The notes: generated by a model not told the origin, from the sequence alone. DNA of 64,000 nucleotides from Burkholderia latens (GCF_001718795.1 NZ_CP013435.1:1178001-1242000), one strand, 5' to 3'; shown: positions 54,553 to 64,000, numbered from the stretch's first letter. A program made the numbers and translations.

Positions 54553-57500
54553 ATGCTCCATCTCTTCTATTCGAACCGTCACGAAACGCTGGCCGACGCG
54601 CTGCTCGACGACCTGGCCGCGTTTCCGGCCCGCAGCCCGTGGGCCCCGCAACAGGTGATCGTCCCGAGCGCGGCGCTGCGCCGCCGGCTCGAGCTCGACA
54701 TCGCCGTGCGCCACGGCGTGTGCGCGAACGTCGAGTTTACGTACCTCGCGCAATGGCTGTGGGCGCAGATCGGTCGGGTGCTGACGGTGCCTGCGCGCTC
54801 GCCGTTCGCGCCCGACCGCCTCGTGTGGCGGTGCTACCGGCTGTTCGCGCAGGCCGCGGGCGGCGCGCCGTGGCTCGCGTCGCGGCGGCTCGCCGCGTAT
54901 CTGTCCGCGTCCGACGACGCGATGCGCTACGAGCTGGCGCAGCGCGTTGCCGCGGTGCTCGATCATTACCTGACCTACCGGCCCGAATGGCTGGCCGCAT
55001 GGCAGGCCGGCGAATCGGTGCTGGCGGGCGACGCCGCACCGCGCGGGATCAGCGACGCCGCACGTGACGACGAGCAGTGGCAGGCCGCGCTGTGGCGTGC
55101 GCTGCTCGCTGAACTGAGCGACAGCGGCACGCCGCCCGCACATCGCTTTCTCGTCGAAGCGCGCCACCTCGATGCCGAAACCGTCGCGCGCGCGGCGTGG
55201 CCGGAATCGGTCAGCGTGTTCGCGCTGCCGACGATGCCGCCGCTGCACGTTGCGCTGCTGCGCGAGCTGTCGCGGTGGATCGACGTGCGCGTCTATGCGC
55301 TGAACCCGTGCCGCGAATTCTGGTTCGATATCGTCACGGCCGCGCATGCCGAGGCGCTCGATGCAGCCGGCCGGCTCGACTATCAGGAAGTCGGCCATCC
55401 GCTGCTTGCGGAGTGGGGCCGGCAGACGCAGGCGCAGTTGCACATGCTGCATGAGCTGACTGAAAGCGCTGCGTCAGGCGATGCGTCGCGGTACGTTGCG
55501 AATCCGGCGCCGACCTGGCTTGCGCGCGTGCAGAACGCGATTCTCGAGCTGCAGCCGGAAGCCGAGCTCGGCGACGCGCCGGCCGAGCGCGGGATCGAGG
55601 TGCACGTGTGTCACAGCCTCGCACGTCAGCTCGAGGTGCTGCACGACCGCCTGCTCGCGTGGTTCGATGCCGACTCGACGCTGCAGCCGTCCGACGTGCT
55701 CGTGGCGGTCGCTGATCTCGCGGCGGCGGGCCCGCTGATCGACGCGGTATTCGGCACGGCGGGTAGCGGCGGCGCGCGTGTGCCTTACCGGATCACCGGG
55801 CTGCCGCCGTCGCAGGCGAACCCGATCGCGCGCGTGCTGCTCGAATGGCTCGCATTGCCGGAGCGGCAGGTCGGCGCGCCGGAACTGGTCGAGTGGCTGC
55901 GCGTCGACGCAGTGGCCGCGCGCTACGGGATCGACGCGGCCGCGCTGGAAACGGTGCAAACGTGGCTCGCCGCCGCCGGCGCACGCCGCGGGCTCTCGCC
56001 GGCGGCGAGCGACGATGCGGCTGTGCCGGCGCCGCGCCATACGTTCTCCGATGCGCTCGCGCGACTGTTCCTCGGCTATGCGATGCCCGAAGGCGCGGCG
56101 CCTGTCGGCGCGTGGCTGCCGATCGAGGCGGCCACCGGCAGCGAGGCAGAACTGCTCGGCCGGCTCGCCCGTTTCACCGACGATCTCGACGGTTTCGCGC
56201 GGCGGCTTGCCGACGCGCACACGCCGCGCGCGTGGAGCGAGCTGTTCGCCGACACGCTGGCGCGATTTTTCGACTCCGGCGCCGCTTATGCGGATGCGCT
56301 CGCGGGTGTGCGCGACGCGCTCGACGCGATGCTTGCCGCGATGACGGAAGGCGCGCCCGACGAAGCATTGCCCGCGGCCGTCGTGCGCGCGGGGCTGGCG
56401 GCCGCGCTCGACGATCCGGCGCGCGGCGGCGTGCCGTGGGGCGGCGTCACGTTCTCGTCGCTGACAAGCCTGCGCGGGCTGCCGTACCGTGTGGTGTGCC
56501 TGCTCGGGATGGACGACGGCGTGCTGCCGAGTCTGGCGCGCGCCGACGAATTCGACCTGATGGCCGTACTGCCGAAGCTTGGCGACCGGCAGCGTCGCGA
56601 CGACGAGCGCAACCTGTTCCTCGACCTGCTGCTCGCCGCGCGCGACCGGCTGCTGATCGCGTACACCGGCCGCAGCATTCGCGACAACGCGCCACTGCCG
56701 CCCGCGGCGCTCGTCGACGAACTGCTCGATCACCTCGCAATCGTCACAGCGGGCGCGGATGCCGCGCCGGACGAGGTCGATGCCGCGCGCCGCGCGTTCA
56801 TCGTCGAGCATCCGCTGCAGCCGTTCGCGGCCGAGTATTTCCGGCCGGGGAGCGAACTGGTGTCGTACGACGCCGAGCGTGCGGCGCTCGCGTCGCTGCT
56901 GGCGGCCGAAACGGCGCGGGAGCAGCCGTTCTTCGCGCAGCCGCTGCCGGCGGAGCCGGTCGAACCCGTCGCGTTCAGCGAATTCGAGCGTTTCTGGCGG
57001 CATCCCGCCCGCGCGCTGCTGCGCGCGCGGCTCGGCATCGTGCTGTCCGACGCGCAGTCCGAACTGCTCGACACCGAGCCGTTCGCGCTGGACTTCGCGG
57101 GCAGCGATGCGCTTGCCGAGCGCGTGTTGCCGCTTTTGATTGAAACGGAGGAAGGCGGCGCACACGACCACGCGCTGCGCATCGCGGATGCCAGCCCGGA
57201 ACTGCCGGGCGGCGCGACGGGCGCAGTCTGGCGCGACCAGGCGCTCGACTCGATGATGCAACTGGCGTCGAGCGTGCGCCGCGCACTGGCCGACGGAGCG
57301 GAGCGGCGGCCGTTCACGCTCGAGATCGCACCTGCATGGCCCGACACCGGCCACGCGCTGTTCGGCGCCGATGAAGCGATGCTGTCCGAAGATGCGGTGA
57401 GCGCGCCGCTCGAACTGCACGGCACGCTGAACAGGGTGACGCCGGCCGGCCAGATCATTTATCGCTACGCACGGCCGAGCGCGCGCGACTACCTGTCCGC

Positions 57501-57876
57501 GTGGCTCGCGCACCTCGTCTACTGCGCGGTGGAGCCCGGCGGCCCGCGCCGCACGCTGTGGTTCGGCAGCGGCGGCGCGTTCGAACTCACGCCCGTCGCG
57601 GCGCCGCTCGAACACCTCGGGCCGTTGGCCGCACTGTTCCGCGCGGGCCGGCGCATGCCGCTGCGATTCTTTCCGCGCAGTGCGTGGGCGCGCGTGTTCG
57701 ACGGCGAGGCCAAGGCCGCGACGGTGTGGATCAACGAACGCGTGGCGAGCGAAGCCGACGATCCGGCCATCGCGATCGCATGGCGGGGCGCCCGTCCGTC
57801 GCTCGACGAGCCGTTCAGCACGCTCGCGCGGCTCGTGTTCGAGCCGATGCGGGAACATCTGAAGGAGGACGCATGA
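54553..57876 (+). CDS. recC: Exodeoxyribonuclease V gamma subunit RecC
   Basis: A 1107-residue RecC, the subunit that holds the RecBCD complex together and recognises Chi sites while the enzyme unwinds and degrades DNA at double-strand breaks. Family segments are LHLFYSNRHETLADALL at the start, PSAALRRRLELDIA, ISVHVCHS-like EVHVCHSLARQLEVLHD, FSSLTSLRGLPYRVVCLLGMDDG, and QRRDDERNLFLDLLLAARDRLLIAYTGRS in parts. The inactive helicase-like fold lacks Walker motifs, as expected. Length is normal. The stop overlaps the recB ATG (ATGA), so translation is coupled. The order recC, recB, recD differs from the enteric recC-ptr-recB-recD. Confidence 0.95.
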   Translation: MLHLFYSNRHETLADALLDDLAAFPARSPWAPQQVIVPSAALRRRLELDIAVRHGVCANVEFTYLAQWLWAQIGRVLTVPARSPFAPDRLVWRCYRLFAQAAGGAPWLASRRLAAYLSASDDAMRYELAQRVAAVLDHYLTYRPEWLAAWQAGESVLAGDAAPRGISDAARDDEQWQAALWRALLAELSDSGTPPAHRFLVEARHLDAETVARAAWPESVSVFALPTMPPLHVALLRELSRWIDVRVYALNPCREFWFDIVTAAHAEALDAAGRLDYQEVGHPLLAEWGRQTQAQLHMLHELTESAASGDASRYVANPAPTWLARVQNAILELQPEAELGDAPAERGIEVHVCHSLARQLEVLHDRLLAWFDADSTLQPSDVLVAVADLAAAGPLIDAVFGTAGSGGARVPYRITGLPPSQANPIARVLLEWLALPERQVGAPELVEWLRVDAVAARYGIDAAALETVQTWLAAAGARRGLSPAASDDAAVPAPRHTFSDALARLFLGYAMPEGAAPVGAWLPIEAATGSEAELLGRLARFTDDLDGFARRLADAHTPRAWSELFADTLARFFDSGAAYADALAGVRDALDAMLAAMTEGAPDEALPAAVVRAGLAAALDDPARGGVPWGGVTFSSLTSLRGLPYRVVCLLGMDDGVLPSLARADEFDLMAVLPKLGDRQRRDDERNLFLDLLLAARDRLLIAYTGRSIRDNAPLPPAALVDELLDHLAIVTAGADAAPDEVDAARRAFIVEHPLQPFAAEYFRPGSELVSYDAERAALASLLAAETAREQPFFAQPLPAEPVEPVAFSEFERFWRHPARALLRARLGIVLSDAQSELLDTEPFALDFAGSDALAERVLPLLIETEEGGAHDHALRIADASPELPGGATGAVWRDQALDSMMQLASSVRRALADGAERRPFTLEIAPAWPDTGHALFGADEAMLSEDAVSAPLELHGTLNRVTPAGQIIYRYARPSARDYLSAWLAHLVYCAVEPGGPRRTLWFGSGGAFELTPVAAPLEHLGPLAALFRAGRRMPLRFFPRSAWARVFDGEAKAATVWINERVASEADDPAIAIAWRGARPSLDEPFSTLARLVFEPMREHLKEDA

Positions 57877-60800
57877 GCGCCGCAACCCGGCCACAGGCGG
57901 CGCTCGAACTCGACGTGTTCGCGTGCCCGCTCGATGGCGTCAACCAGATCGAGGCGTCCGCCGGTACCGGCAAGACGTGGAACATCTGCGCGCTCTACGT
58001 GCGCCTGCTGCTCGAAAAGGATCTCGGTGCGGACGAAATCCTCGTCGTCACGTTTACCAAGGCGGCAACGGCGGAATTGCATGAACGGATCCGCGGGCGG
58101 CTCGCGCAGCTCGCACATGCGCTCGATACCGGCGACGACGGCGGCGATCCATTCGTCGCGCGGCTGGTCGAGACGACGCTCGGAGAGGCGGGCGCGCTCG
58201 ATCCGGAGACGGCGGCGAAGCGGATCCGCCGAGCGCTGCGTGCATTCGACCAGGCGGCGATCCACACGATCCACGCGTTCTGTCAGCGTGCGTTGCAGGA
58301 AGCGCCGTTCGCGGCTGCCATGCCGTTCGCGTTCGACATGCAGGCGGACGATGCGGCGCTGCGCTTCGAACTCGCGGCGGACTTCTGGCGCACGCGCGTC
58401 GAACCGATGGCCGGCCGCTGGCCGGGCTTCGCGACCTGGCTCGTCGATTCGGGGGCGGGGCCGGCCGCGCTGGATGCGCAACTCGCACGGCGGCTGAAGA
58501 AGCCGCTCGCTGCGCTGCGTTGGGACGGCGTCGTCGAGCCGGACGAATCGGCGGAGGCCGCTGCCGACGAATGTTTTGCCGAGGCCGCGCGGATGTGGGC
58601 CGACGAGCGCGACGCGATCGACGCGTTGCTGCGCACCGCGCAGCCCGCGCTGAACCAGCGCTCGCACAAGCCGGATGCAGTCGCGGACGCACTCGCTGCG
58701 TGGTCCGCGCATTTCGCACGGGGCAATGCGCAGGCCGCGCTTCCGAAAGCCGCGCTCAAGCTGACGCGCACCGCGCTCGTGAAAGCGACGAAGAAAGGCG
58801 GCGCAACGCCCGAACACGCGTTCTTCGACGTGGCCGATGCGCTCGAAGCGGCAGTGGCCGCGGCCGAGGCCGCGCAGCGCGGGCGCTGGCTCGCACTGAT
58901 CGCCGAGTGGCTCGACACGGCACCGGCCGAGCTGGCCGAGCGCAAGCGCACGCGTCGAATCGTGTCGTTCGACGACCTGCTCGCGAATCTGTACCACGCA
59001 CTGCATGCGCATCCGTGGCTCGCGGACACGCTGCGCGCACGCTATCCTGCCGCACTGATCGACGAATTTCAGGATACCGACCCGCTGCAGTTCGCGATCT
59101 TCGACCGGATCTTCGCGCCGGGCGGCCCGCTCTTTCTCGTCGGCGATCCGAAGCAGGCGATCTACAGTTTCCGTGCAGCGGATCTGCACACCTATCTCGC
59201 TGCGCGCGCAAGCGCGAGCGCGTGCTACACGCTCGCCGTCAACCAGCGCTCGACGCCTGCGATCGTCGATGCGTGCAACCGCTTCTTCATGTCGAACCCG
59301 CGCGCGTTCGTGCTCGACGGGCTCGACTACTACGCGGTTCGGGCGGGCACGCGCGTGCGTCCGCCGTTTGTCGACGAGACCGATTCCGGGCCGGGCGGCG
59401 ATTTCCGGATCTGGTCGCTGCCGGGCGGCGACGGCACGCTGCTCAAGCGCGACGCGCAGGCGCAGGCCGCGCAGGCATGTGCTGCCGAGATCGCGCGCCT
59501 GATGCGCGGCGCACGCGAAGGGCATGCGCGGCTCGGCGACACGCCGTTGTCGCCGGGCGATATCGCGGTGCTGGTGCAGACGCACCGGCAGGGCAGCCTC
59601 GTGAAGCGTGTGCTCGCCACGTGGGGAATCGGCAGCGTCGAACTCGCGCAGGCATCGGTGTTTTCGACCGGCGACGCGGAGCAGCTCGAGCGCGTGCTGG
59701 CGGCGATCGACGCGCCGGGCGATCTGCGGCGGCTGCGCGCAGCACTCGCGGCCGACTGGTTCGGCCTGGACGCTGGCGCGCTGTGGCGCATGGAGCAGGG
59801 CGACGGCGACGCGTCGCGCGAAGCGGCAGACAGTGCGGATGCGATGAGCTGGGTCGAGCGCTTCTCGCGCTATCGACTGCTGTGGCGCGAACGGGGTTTT
59901 GCGGTGATGTGGCGCACGTTCACGCGAGAGCTGCGGATCGCCGAACGTCTGATGGCCGGTGCGGACGGCGAGCGTCGCGTGACCGACATCAACCATCTGG
60001 CCGAACTGACGCAGGCACGCGCGTCCGCGCAGCCGGGCATCGCGCCGACGCTGCGCTGGCTTGCCGCGCAACGGCTCGACGGCGGCGGCGAGGAAGCCCA
60101 GCTGCGTCTCGAATCCGATCGCAACCTCGTGCAGATCGTGACCGTGCACAAGTCGAAGGGCCTCGAATACGCGGTCGTCTTCTGTCCGTTCCTGAACGAT
60201 GGCGCGTTGCGCGAGCCGCCCGCGTCGGGGTTGCCCGACGCGCGCGAATATCACGACGATGCGGGCGATGCGGTCCTGCATTACGGCTGCGACGACGCAG
60301 CCGCCGAGCATGCAGCGCGTCAGGCATTGCGGGAGCAGGCGGCGGAGCGCGCGCGGCTCGTCTACGTGGCGCTCACGCGTGCGGTCTATCGGTGCTATCT
60401 CGTCGCCGGGCCGTATCTGTCGTCGCGCTCGACCCGCGAGGCGCGGCGCAGCGTGCTGAACTGGCTCGTGGCCGGCGCCGGCCAGACGTTCGACGCGTGG
60501 CTCGACGAGCCGCCCGACGAAGCGGTGCTGGACGCGGCGTGGCAAGCGCTGGCCGGCGGGCCGGTGAGCGTCGCGCCGTTGCCGGTGCCGGTGCGCCGCG
60601 AACGGCTTGCGGCCGGCCACGATGCGTCGCAGACGCTCGCGGCGCGCCATGCGACACGCGTGCTGCGCGATGCGTGGCGGATGGCGAGCTTCAGTTCGCT
60701 GACCGCGTCGATGGCGCGCGAGGAGGCGGGCGTCGCGGTCGTGCCGGACGACGAATTGCGTCCCGATCACGATGCGCTCGCGGCGGTGACGCCCGACGGT

Positions 60801-61577
60801 GCGTTCGCGCTGGAAGATGCGGTTGCGACCGAGCCGCCCGACGACGACATCCTCGTGTTCCCGCGCGGCGCGGCGGCAGGCGAGTGCCTGCACCGCCTGT
60901 TCGAGCTCAGCCGGTTTGCGGAGCCCGATTCCTGGCATCAGGCCGCGCTCGGTGCACTGCATGACCGGCCGGTCGAGGCCGAGCCCGAACTCGCCGCGCG
61001 GCTGCCCGCGATGATGGCGCGGCTCGTCGGCGACGTCGTGCAAACGGAACTCGTGCCGGGCATGCGGCTTGCGGATCTCGATCCCGCGAAGCGTCTCGAC
61101 GAAATGGGGTTCCTGTTTCCGGCGCCGTCGCTGGATCTGGGCGCGCTGCGCCGGCTGCTGGTCGCGTACGGCTATCCGGACGTTGCGCTGGACGCGGGCA
61201 TGCTGGCCGGTTTCATCAAGGGTTTCATCGACATGATCGTCGAACATGACGGCCGGTTCTGGATCGTCGACTGGAAGTCGAACCACCTCGGCAATACGCC
61301 CGATGCGTACGGCCCGCGCGCGCTCGACGTCGCGATGGCCGATCATGCGTATCACTTGCAGGCACTGCTTTATACGGTCGCGCTGCATCGCTATCTGCGC
61401 GGGCGATTGCCCGACTACGACTACGACGCGCACATCGCGGGCTACCTGTATCTGTTCGTTCGCGGTGTGCGGCCCGACTGGCGCAGCGGCGGCGAGCCGG
61501 CCGGCGTGCACGCGCGGCGGCCCGCGCGCGAACTCGTCGACGCGCTCGACAGGATGATGGAAGGGGGCCGCGCATGA
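57873..61577 (+). CDS. recB: Exodeoxyribonuclease V beta subunit RecB
   Basis: A 1234-residue RecB: a 3'-5' superfamily 1 helicase joined to a C-terminal nuclease. Helicase motifs are visible as Walker A IEASAGTGKTW (I), DEFQDTDPLQFAIFD (II), FLVGDPKQAIYSFRAAD (III), QIVTVHKSKGLEYAVVF (V) and ARLVYVALTRAVYRCYL (VI). The nuclease domain near residues 1100-1160 has the RecB-family IVDWKSNHLG with the catalytic Asp and Lys. The start is the ATG at 57873, with GAAGGAGG before it. The stop overlaps the recD start by four bases. All functional motifs are complete. Confidence 0.96.
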   Translation: MSAATRPQAALELDVFACPLDGVNQIEASAGTGKTWNICALYVRLLLEKDLGADEILVVTFTKAATAELHERIRGRLAQLAHALDTGDDGGDPFVARLVETTLGEAGALDPETAAKRIRRALRAFDQAAIHTIHAFCQRALQEAPFAAAMPFAFDMQADDAALRFELAADFWRTRVEPMAGRWPGFATWLVDSGAGPAALDAQLARRLKKPLAALRWDGVVEPDESAEAAADECFAEAARMWADERDAIDALLRTAQPALNQRSHKPDAVADALAAWSAHFARGNAQAALPKAALKLTRTALVKATKKGGATPEHAFFDVADALEAAVAAAEAAQRGRWLALIAEWLDTAPAELAERKRTRRIVSFDDLLANLYHALHAHPWLADTLRARYPAALIDEFQDTDPLQFAIFDRIFAPGGPLFLVGDPKQAIYSFRAADLHTYLAARASASACYTLAVNQRSTPAIVDACNRFFMSNPRAFVLDGLDYYAVRAGTRVRPPFVDETDSGPGGDFRIWSLPGGDGTLLKRDAQAQAAQACAAEIARLMRGAREGHARLGDTPLSPGDIAVLVQTHRQGSLVKRVLATWGIGSVELAQASVFSTGDAEQLERVLAAIDAPGDLRRLRAALAADWFGLDAGALWRMEQGDGDASREAADSADAMSWVERFSRYRLLWRERGFAVMWRTFTRELRIAERLMAGADGERRVTDINHLAELTQARASAQPGIAPTLRWLAAQRLDGGGEEAQLRLESDRNLVQIVTVHKSKGLEYAVVFCPFLNDGALREPPASGLPDAREYHDDAGDAVLHYGCDDAAAEHAARQALREQAAERARLVYVALTRAVYRCYLVAGPYLSSRSTREARRSVLNWLVAGAGQTFDAWLDEPPDEAVLDAAWQALAGGPVSVAPLPVPVRRERLAAGHDASQTLAARHATRVLRDAWRMASFSSLTASMAREEAGVAVVPDDELRPDHDALAAVTPDGAFALEDAVATEPPDDDILVFPRGAAAGECLHRLFELSRFAEPDSWHQAALGALHDRPVEAEPELAARLPAMMARLVGDVVQTELVPGMRLADLDPAKRLDEMGFLFPAPSLDLGALRRLLVAYGYPDVALDAGMLAGFIKGFIDMIVEHDGRFWIVDWKSNHLGNTPDAYGPRALDVAMADHAYHLQALLYTVALHRYLRGRLPDYDYDAHIAGYLYLFVRGVRPDWRSGGEPAGVHARRPARELVDALDRMMEGGRA

Positions 61578-63898
61578 ACGCGCCCGACGATACGCTCGAA
61601 TTCGCCGGCGGCCTCGTCGCGCGTCTGCCCGAGCCCGCGGATTTCGGCATTGCGCTCGCGGAAGGATTTGCACGCCGTATCGGTGAACTGTCGCGCCGCG
61701 CGGGGGCGCCAGCCGCCGCCGCGCGTTGGGCGGCGCGTGCCGCGTTCGCGGCGAGCCGCGCGACCGCGGCTGGCCATGTGTGCGTATCGCTTGCCGCACT
61801 TGCGCAACGCTACGACGAATCGGTCGACAACGTGCGCGCGGCGCTTGCGGCGAGCGGGCTGGTGGCGTTCGGCGCGCTCGCGCGCGGCGACGAGCGGCCG
61901 CTGATCGTCGACCGGCACGATCATCTATACCTGTCGCGCTATTTCGACTACGAGCGGCGGCTCGCCGATGCGCTGGTCGCGCAGGCCGGCGTCGCCGCGC
62001 CGGCCGATGCGCTGGCGCCCGAACGGCTGCGCGACAGCCTCGAGCGTTATTTCGGGCCGGCGACGGGCGACGTGGACTGGCAACGCGTCGCGGCGATCGT
62101 TGCGCTGACGGGGCGTGTGACCATCGTCAGCGGCGGCCCCGGCACCGGCAAGACGACTACCGTCGTCGGCGTGCTCGCATGTCTGCTGGACGCGCATCCG
62201 GGCCTGCGCATCGCGCTGGCGGCGCCGACCGGCAAAGCTGCGCAGCGAATGCAGGAAGCGCTGCATGCGCGTGCGGGCGACCTGCCGCCGGAACTGGCCG
62301 CGCGGCTGCCCGACACGTCGTACACACTCCATCGCCTGCTCGGCGGCGGCGGGGCGGCGGGCTTCCGTCATCATCGCGACAATCCGCTGCCGTACGACTT
62401 GATCGTCGTTGACGAGGCGTCGATGATCGACGTCGCGCTCGCCGCGCATCTCCTCGACGCGCTCGCGCCGGGCGCGCGGCTCGTGCTGCTCGGCGACAAG
62501 GATCAGCTCGCCGCGGTCGAGGCCGGCGCGGTGTTCGCGGAACTCAGTGCGCGGCCGACGTTCACGCCCGCGGCGCGTGCCCGGATCGCGGAGGCGCTCG
62601 GGATCGACGAGGCGGCATTCGTTGCCGCGTTGCCAGTGCCTGACGGCGACACGGCAGGCGAGGTTGACGCCCGAATGCCGGCTTCGGCCTCCGCCCCGGC
62701 TTCGGCTTCGGCTTCGGCTTCAAATCCACCCACCGCATCGTTGCCCGCGACGGCCGCACGCAAGCCGGCAGCACGGCGGCATGTGGATGCGCGCCAGGCG
62801 TCGCTGTTTGACGACGAGCCGTCGGACGAACCGCCGGGTCGTGCCGACATCGCGCCGCCCGCGGCTTCACCGCCACTCGCGCAGCCGACGCCGGCCGACA
62901 CCGACGCCGGGAACGGAGTTGCAGCGTCCGATCCCGCATGGATCGAGGCCGACGAACTTGCATGGCTCGATGCGGTCGAGCTTGCGCCGTTCGATCCTGC
63001 GCTCGCCCCGGCTGCCGCACCGCGAGCCGACGACATCGCCGCAGCGTCGCCCGCACCCGCACCGCTCGCGGACTGCGTCGTATGGCTCGAACGCAACTAC
63101 CGCTTCGGGCTCGACTCGCCGATCGGCCGCCTGTCGCTCGCGATCCGTCGCGGCGACGTGCAGGCCGCGCTCGATGCACTGCCTGCCGACGATACCGCGG
63201 CCGCGTCGTTCCACGACGACGCGGGCGATACGCTGTCGGCGTCGACGGTCGAGCGGCTGGCGCGCCGGTTCGGCGCATATCTCGATGCATTGCGTACTGC
63301 GTTGTCCGAGCCGGTGCCCGATCCGTTGCCGTTGTTCGATGCGCTCAACCGCTTCCGGATCCTGTGCGCGACGCGCGCGGGTGCGCGAGGCGCCGAGCAC
63401 GTCAATACGCTGGTGGCGACGCACGTGCGGCATGTCGCACGCGTGCCGCTCGCGGTCGGCGCACACTGGTTCGCCGGGCGGCCTGTCATGGTCACGCGCA
63501 ACGACTACGCACTCGGCCTGTTCAACGGCGACATCGGCATTGCGTTGCCGGACGCGCACGGCGTGCTGCGCGTGTGGTTCCGGCGTGCCGACGGCACCGC
63601 GCGGGCGGTTTCGCCCGCCGCGCTGCCGCCGCACGAAACCGCATTCGCGCTGACGGTCCATAAATCGCAGGGCTCCGAATTCGACGAGGCTGCGCTCGTG
63701 CTGCCGGCATCGTTCGGCCGCGTGCTCACGCGCGAGCTCGTCTATACGGCCGTCACGCGCGCTCGTACGCGCGTGCAGGTGATCGGCCCGCGACGCGTGC
63801 TCGCACAGGCGGTCGCGACGCGCACACAACGCGATTCGGGCCTCGCCGCCCGTGTGGACGAGGCGCTCGCGCGGCGCCGCAGGGAGACGTCGCGATGA
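61574..63898 (+). CDS. recD: Exodeoxyribonuclease V alpha subunit RecD
   Basis: A 774-residue RecD, the 5'-3' helicase of RecBCD. Motifs are Walker A SGGPGTGKTTTV, DEASMIDVALAAHLLDAL (II), LLGDKDQLAAVEAGAVF (III), VHKSQGSEFDEAALVLP (V) and YTAVTRARTRVQVIG (VI). It is longer than E. coli RecD (about 608 residues) mainly because of a Pro/Ala/Ser/Asp-rich region of about 140 residues after motif III (DNA about 62640-63070), which looks disordered and contains a hexanucleotide repeat. The helicase motifs flank it undisturbed. The start at 61574 overlaps the recB stop; the stop overlaps arfB. Confidence 0.95.
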   Translation: MNAPDDTLEFAGGLVARLPEPADFGIALAEGFARRIGELSRRAGAPAAAARWAARAAFAASRATAAGHVCVSLAALAQRYDESVDNVRAALAASGLVAFGALARGDERPLIVDRHDHLYLSRYFDYERRLADALVAQAGVAAPADALAPERLRDSLERYFGPATGDVDWQRVAAIVALTGRVTIVSGGPGTGKTTTVVGVLACLLDAHPGLRIALAAPTGKAAQRMQEALHARAGDLPPELAARLPDTSYTLHRLLGGGGAAGFRHHRDNPLPYDLIVVDEASMIDVALAAHLLDALAPGARLVLLGDKDQLAAVEAGAVFAELSARPTFTPAARARIAEALGIDEAAFVAALPVPDGDTAGEVDARMPASASAPASASASASNPPTASLPATAARKPAARRHVDARQASLFDDEPSDEPPGRADIAPPAASPPLAQPTPADTDAGNGVAASDPAWIEADELAWLDAVELAPFDPALAPAAAPRADDIAAASPAPAPLADCVVWLERNYRFGLDSPIGRLSLAIRRGDVQAALDALPADDTAAASFHDDAGDTLSASTVERLARRFGAYLDALRTALSEPVPDPLPLFDALNRFRILCATRAGARGAEHVNTLVATHVRHVARVPLAVGAHWFAGRPVMVTRNDYALGLFNGDIGIALPDAHGVLRVWFRRADGTARAVSPAALPPHETAFALTVHKSQGSEFDEAALVLPASFGRVLTRELVYTAVTRARTRVQVIGPRRVLAQAVATRTQRDSGLAARVDEALARRRRETSR
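62681..62721. repeat. Hexanucleotide repeat inside recD
   Basis: Repeated GCTTCG units (GCTTCGGCCTCCGCCCCG, then GGCTTCGGCTTCGGCTTCGG) encode an Ala-Ser series. Unit length is six, so gain or loss keeps the frame and only changes the linker length. Confidence 0.7.
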
Positions 63899-64000
63899 TG
63901 ATCCGCTATAGGCTCGATCCGGCCGAAGTCGAGTGGACCGCCGTGCGCGCGCAGGGCGCCGGCGGCCAGAACGTCAACAAGGTGTCGAGCGCGATTCATC
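63895..64000 (+). CDS. arfB: Peptidyl-tRNA hydrolase ArfB (YaeJ), cut by the window edge
   Basis: The first 35 codons of a class I release-factor-like protein. The GGQ motif that performs peptidyl-tRNA hydrolysis is present in RAQGAGGQNVNKVSSAIH, which matches ArfB closely (family: SRSSGPGGQHVNK-like). ArfB rescues ribosomes stalled on mRNAs without stop codons. The ATG at 63895 overlaps the recD stop, and a second ATG at 63898 is equally possible; GGGAG lies at about 63882. The remaining about 100 residues lie beyond the window. Confidence 0.88.
   Translation, partial: MMIRYRLDPAEVEWTAVRAQGAGGQNVNKVSSAIH

Noticed and set aside
57519..61799. A 1426-codon minus-strand frame opposite recB
   Set aside because: Arg/Ala/His-rich antisense shadow without any domain; recB has complete motifs.
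62681..62721. Phase-variable on/off switching of recD by the hexamer repeat
   Set aside because: Unit length is a multiple of three, so slippage cannot shift the frame; only linker length would change.
1..64000. CRISPR arrays, tRNA genes, rRNA genes, integrases or phage genes
   Set aside because: No regularly spaced repeats, tRNA-like T-loops with acceptor stems, rRNA segments or mobile-element proteins were seen on either strand.

Overview
The window is GC-rich (roughly two thirds G+C by eye), densely coded chromosomal DNA. The proteins and gene orders (hopanoid genes hpnIJKL, a two-subunit arginine succinyltransferase AST operon, recC-recB-recD, HisQMP/ArgR) point to a betaproteobacterium, most likely Burkholderia of the B. 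cepacia complex; this is inference from protein character, not a database match. I see no rRNA, tRNA, CRISPR array, transposase or phage gene.

Layout. 1-5.2 kb: pyridoxal kinase pdxY, a divergent secreted alpha/beta hydrolase, and a luciferase-like monooxygenase. 4.0-9.4 kb: hpnI, hpnJ, hpnK and hpnL, which decorate bacteriohopanetetrol with glucosamine and a cyclitol ether, followed by a BamE-like lipoprotein and a strong terminator. 9.6-22.4 kb: a basic amino acid locus. A HisQMP-type permease and ATPase are followed by an ArgR-type AraC regulator, a 300-bp inverted-repeat element, the complete arginine succinyltransferase operon (astC, aruF, aruG, astD, astB, astE), and finally the periplasmic binding protein that presumably serves the distant permease. 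Uptake, control and catabolism of arginine are thus collected in 13 kb.

22.5-29.7 kb: a signalling pair (EAL phosphodiesterase with a degenerate GGDEF, then an HDOD protein), a periplasmic peroxiredoxin, a Rossmann-fold protein, a NYN-LOTUS putative RNA-binding protein and a VOC protein. 29.8-38.8 kb: an MdtABC-type RND efflux operon (adaptor plus two different RND pumps) and an IclR regulator. 38.8-39.3 kb is gene-poor and holds a possible small RNA or micro-ORF with its own promoter and terminator. 39.4-43.4 kb: a PhoX-type protein, an ammonium transporter and a small membrane protein.

43.5-46.1 kb: a small lipoprotein, an Rrf2 (YwnA-like) regulator and a YwnB-like oxidoreductase that carry matching palindromic operators, and an Lrp-type regulator with an Lrp-box-like palindrome just before its start codon. 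46.3-49.9 kb: an iron(III) ABC transporter (fbpABC) behind a promoter overlapped by a Fur-box-like site. 50.0-54.4 kb: a 55-residue membrane protein, an amino acid permease with a perfect HutC-like palindrome upstream, and a FUSC-family transporter. 54.5-64 kb: recC, recB and recD in an overlapping operon, running into arfB, which is cut by the window edge.

The parts least explained by standard annotation are the 300-bp inverted repeat at 12941-13807, the orphan transcript candidate near 39.0 kb, and the set of regulator-specific palindromes.
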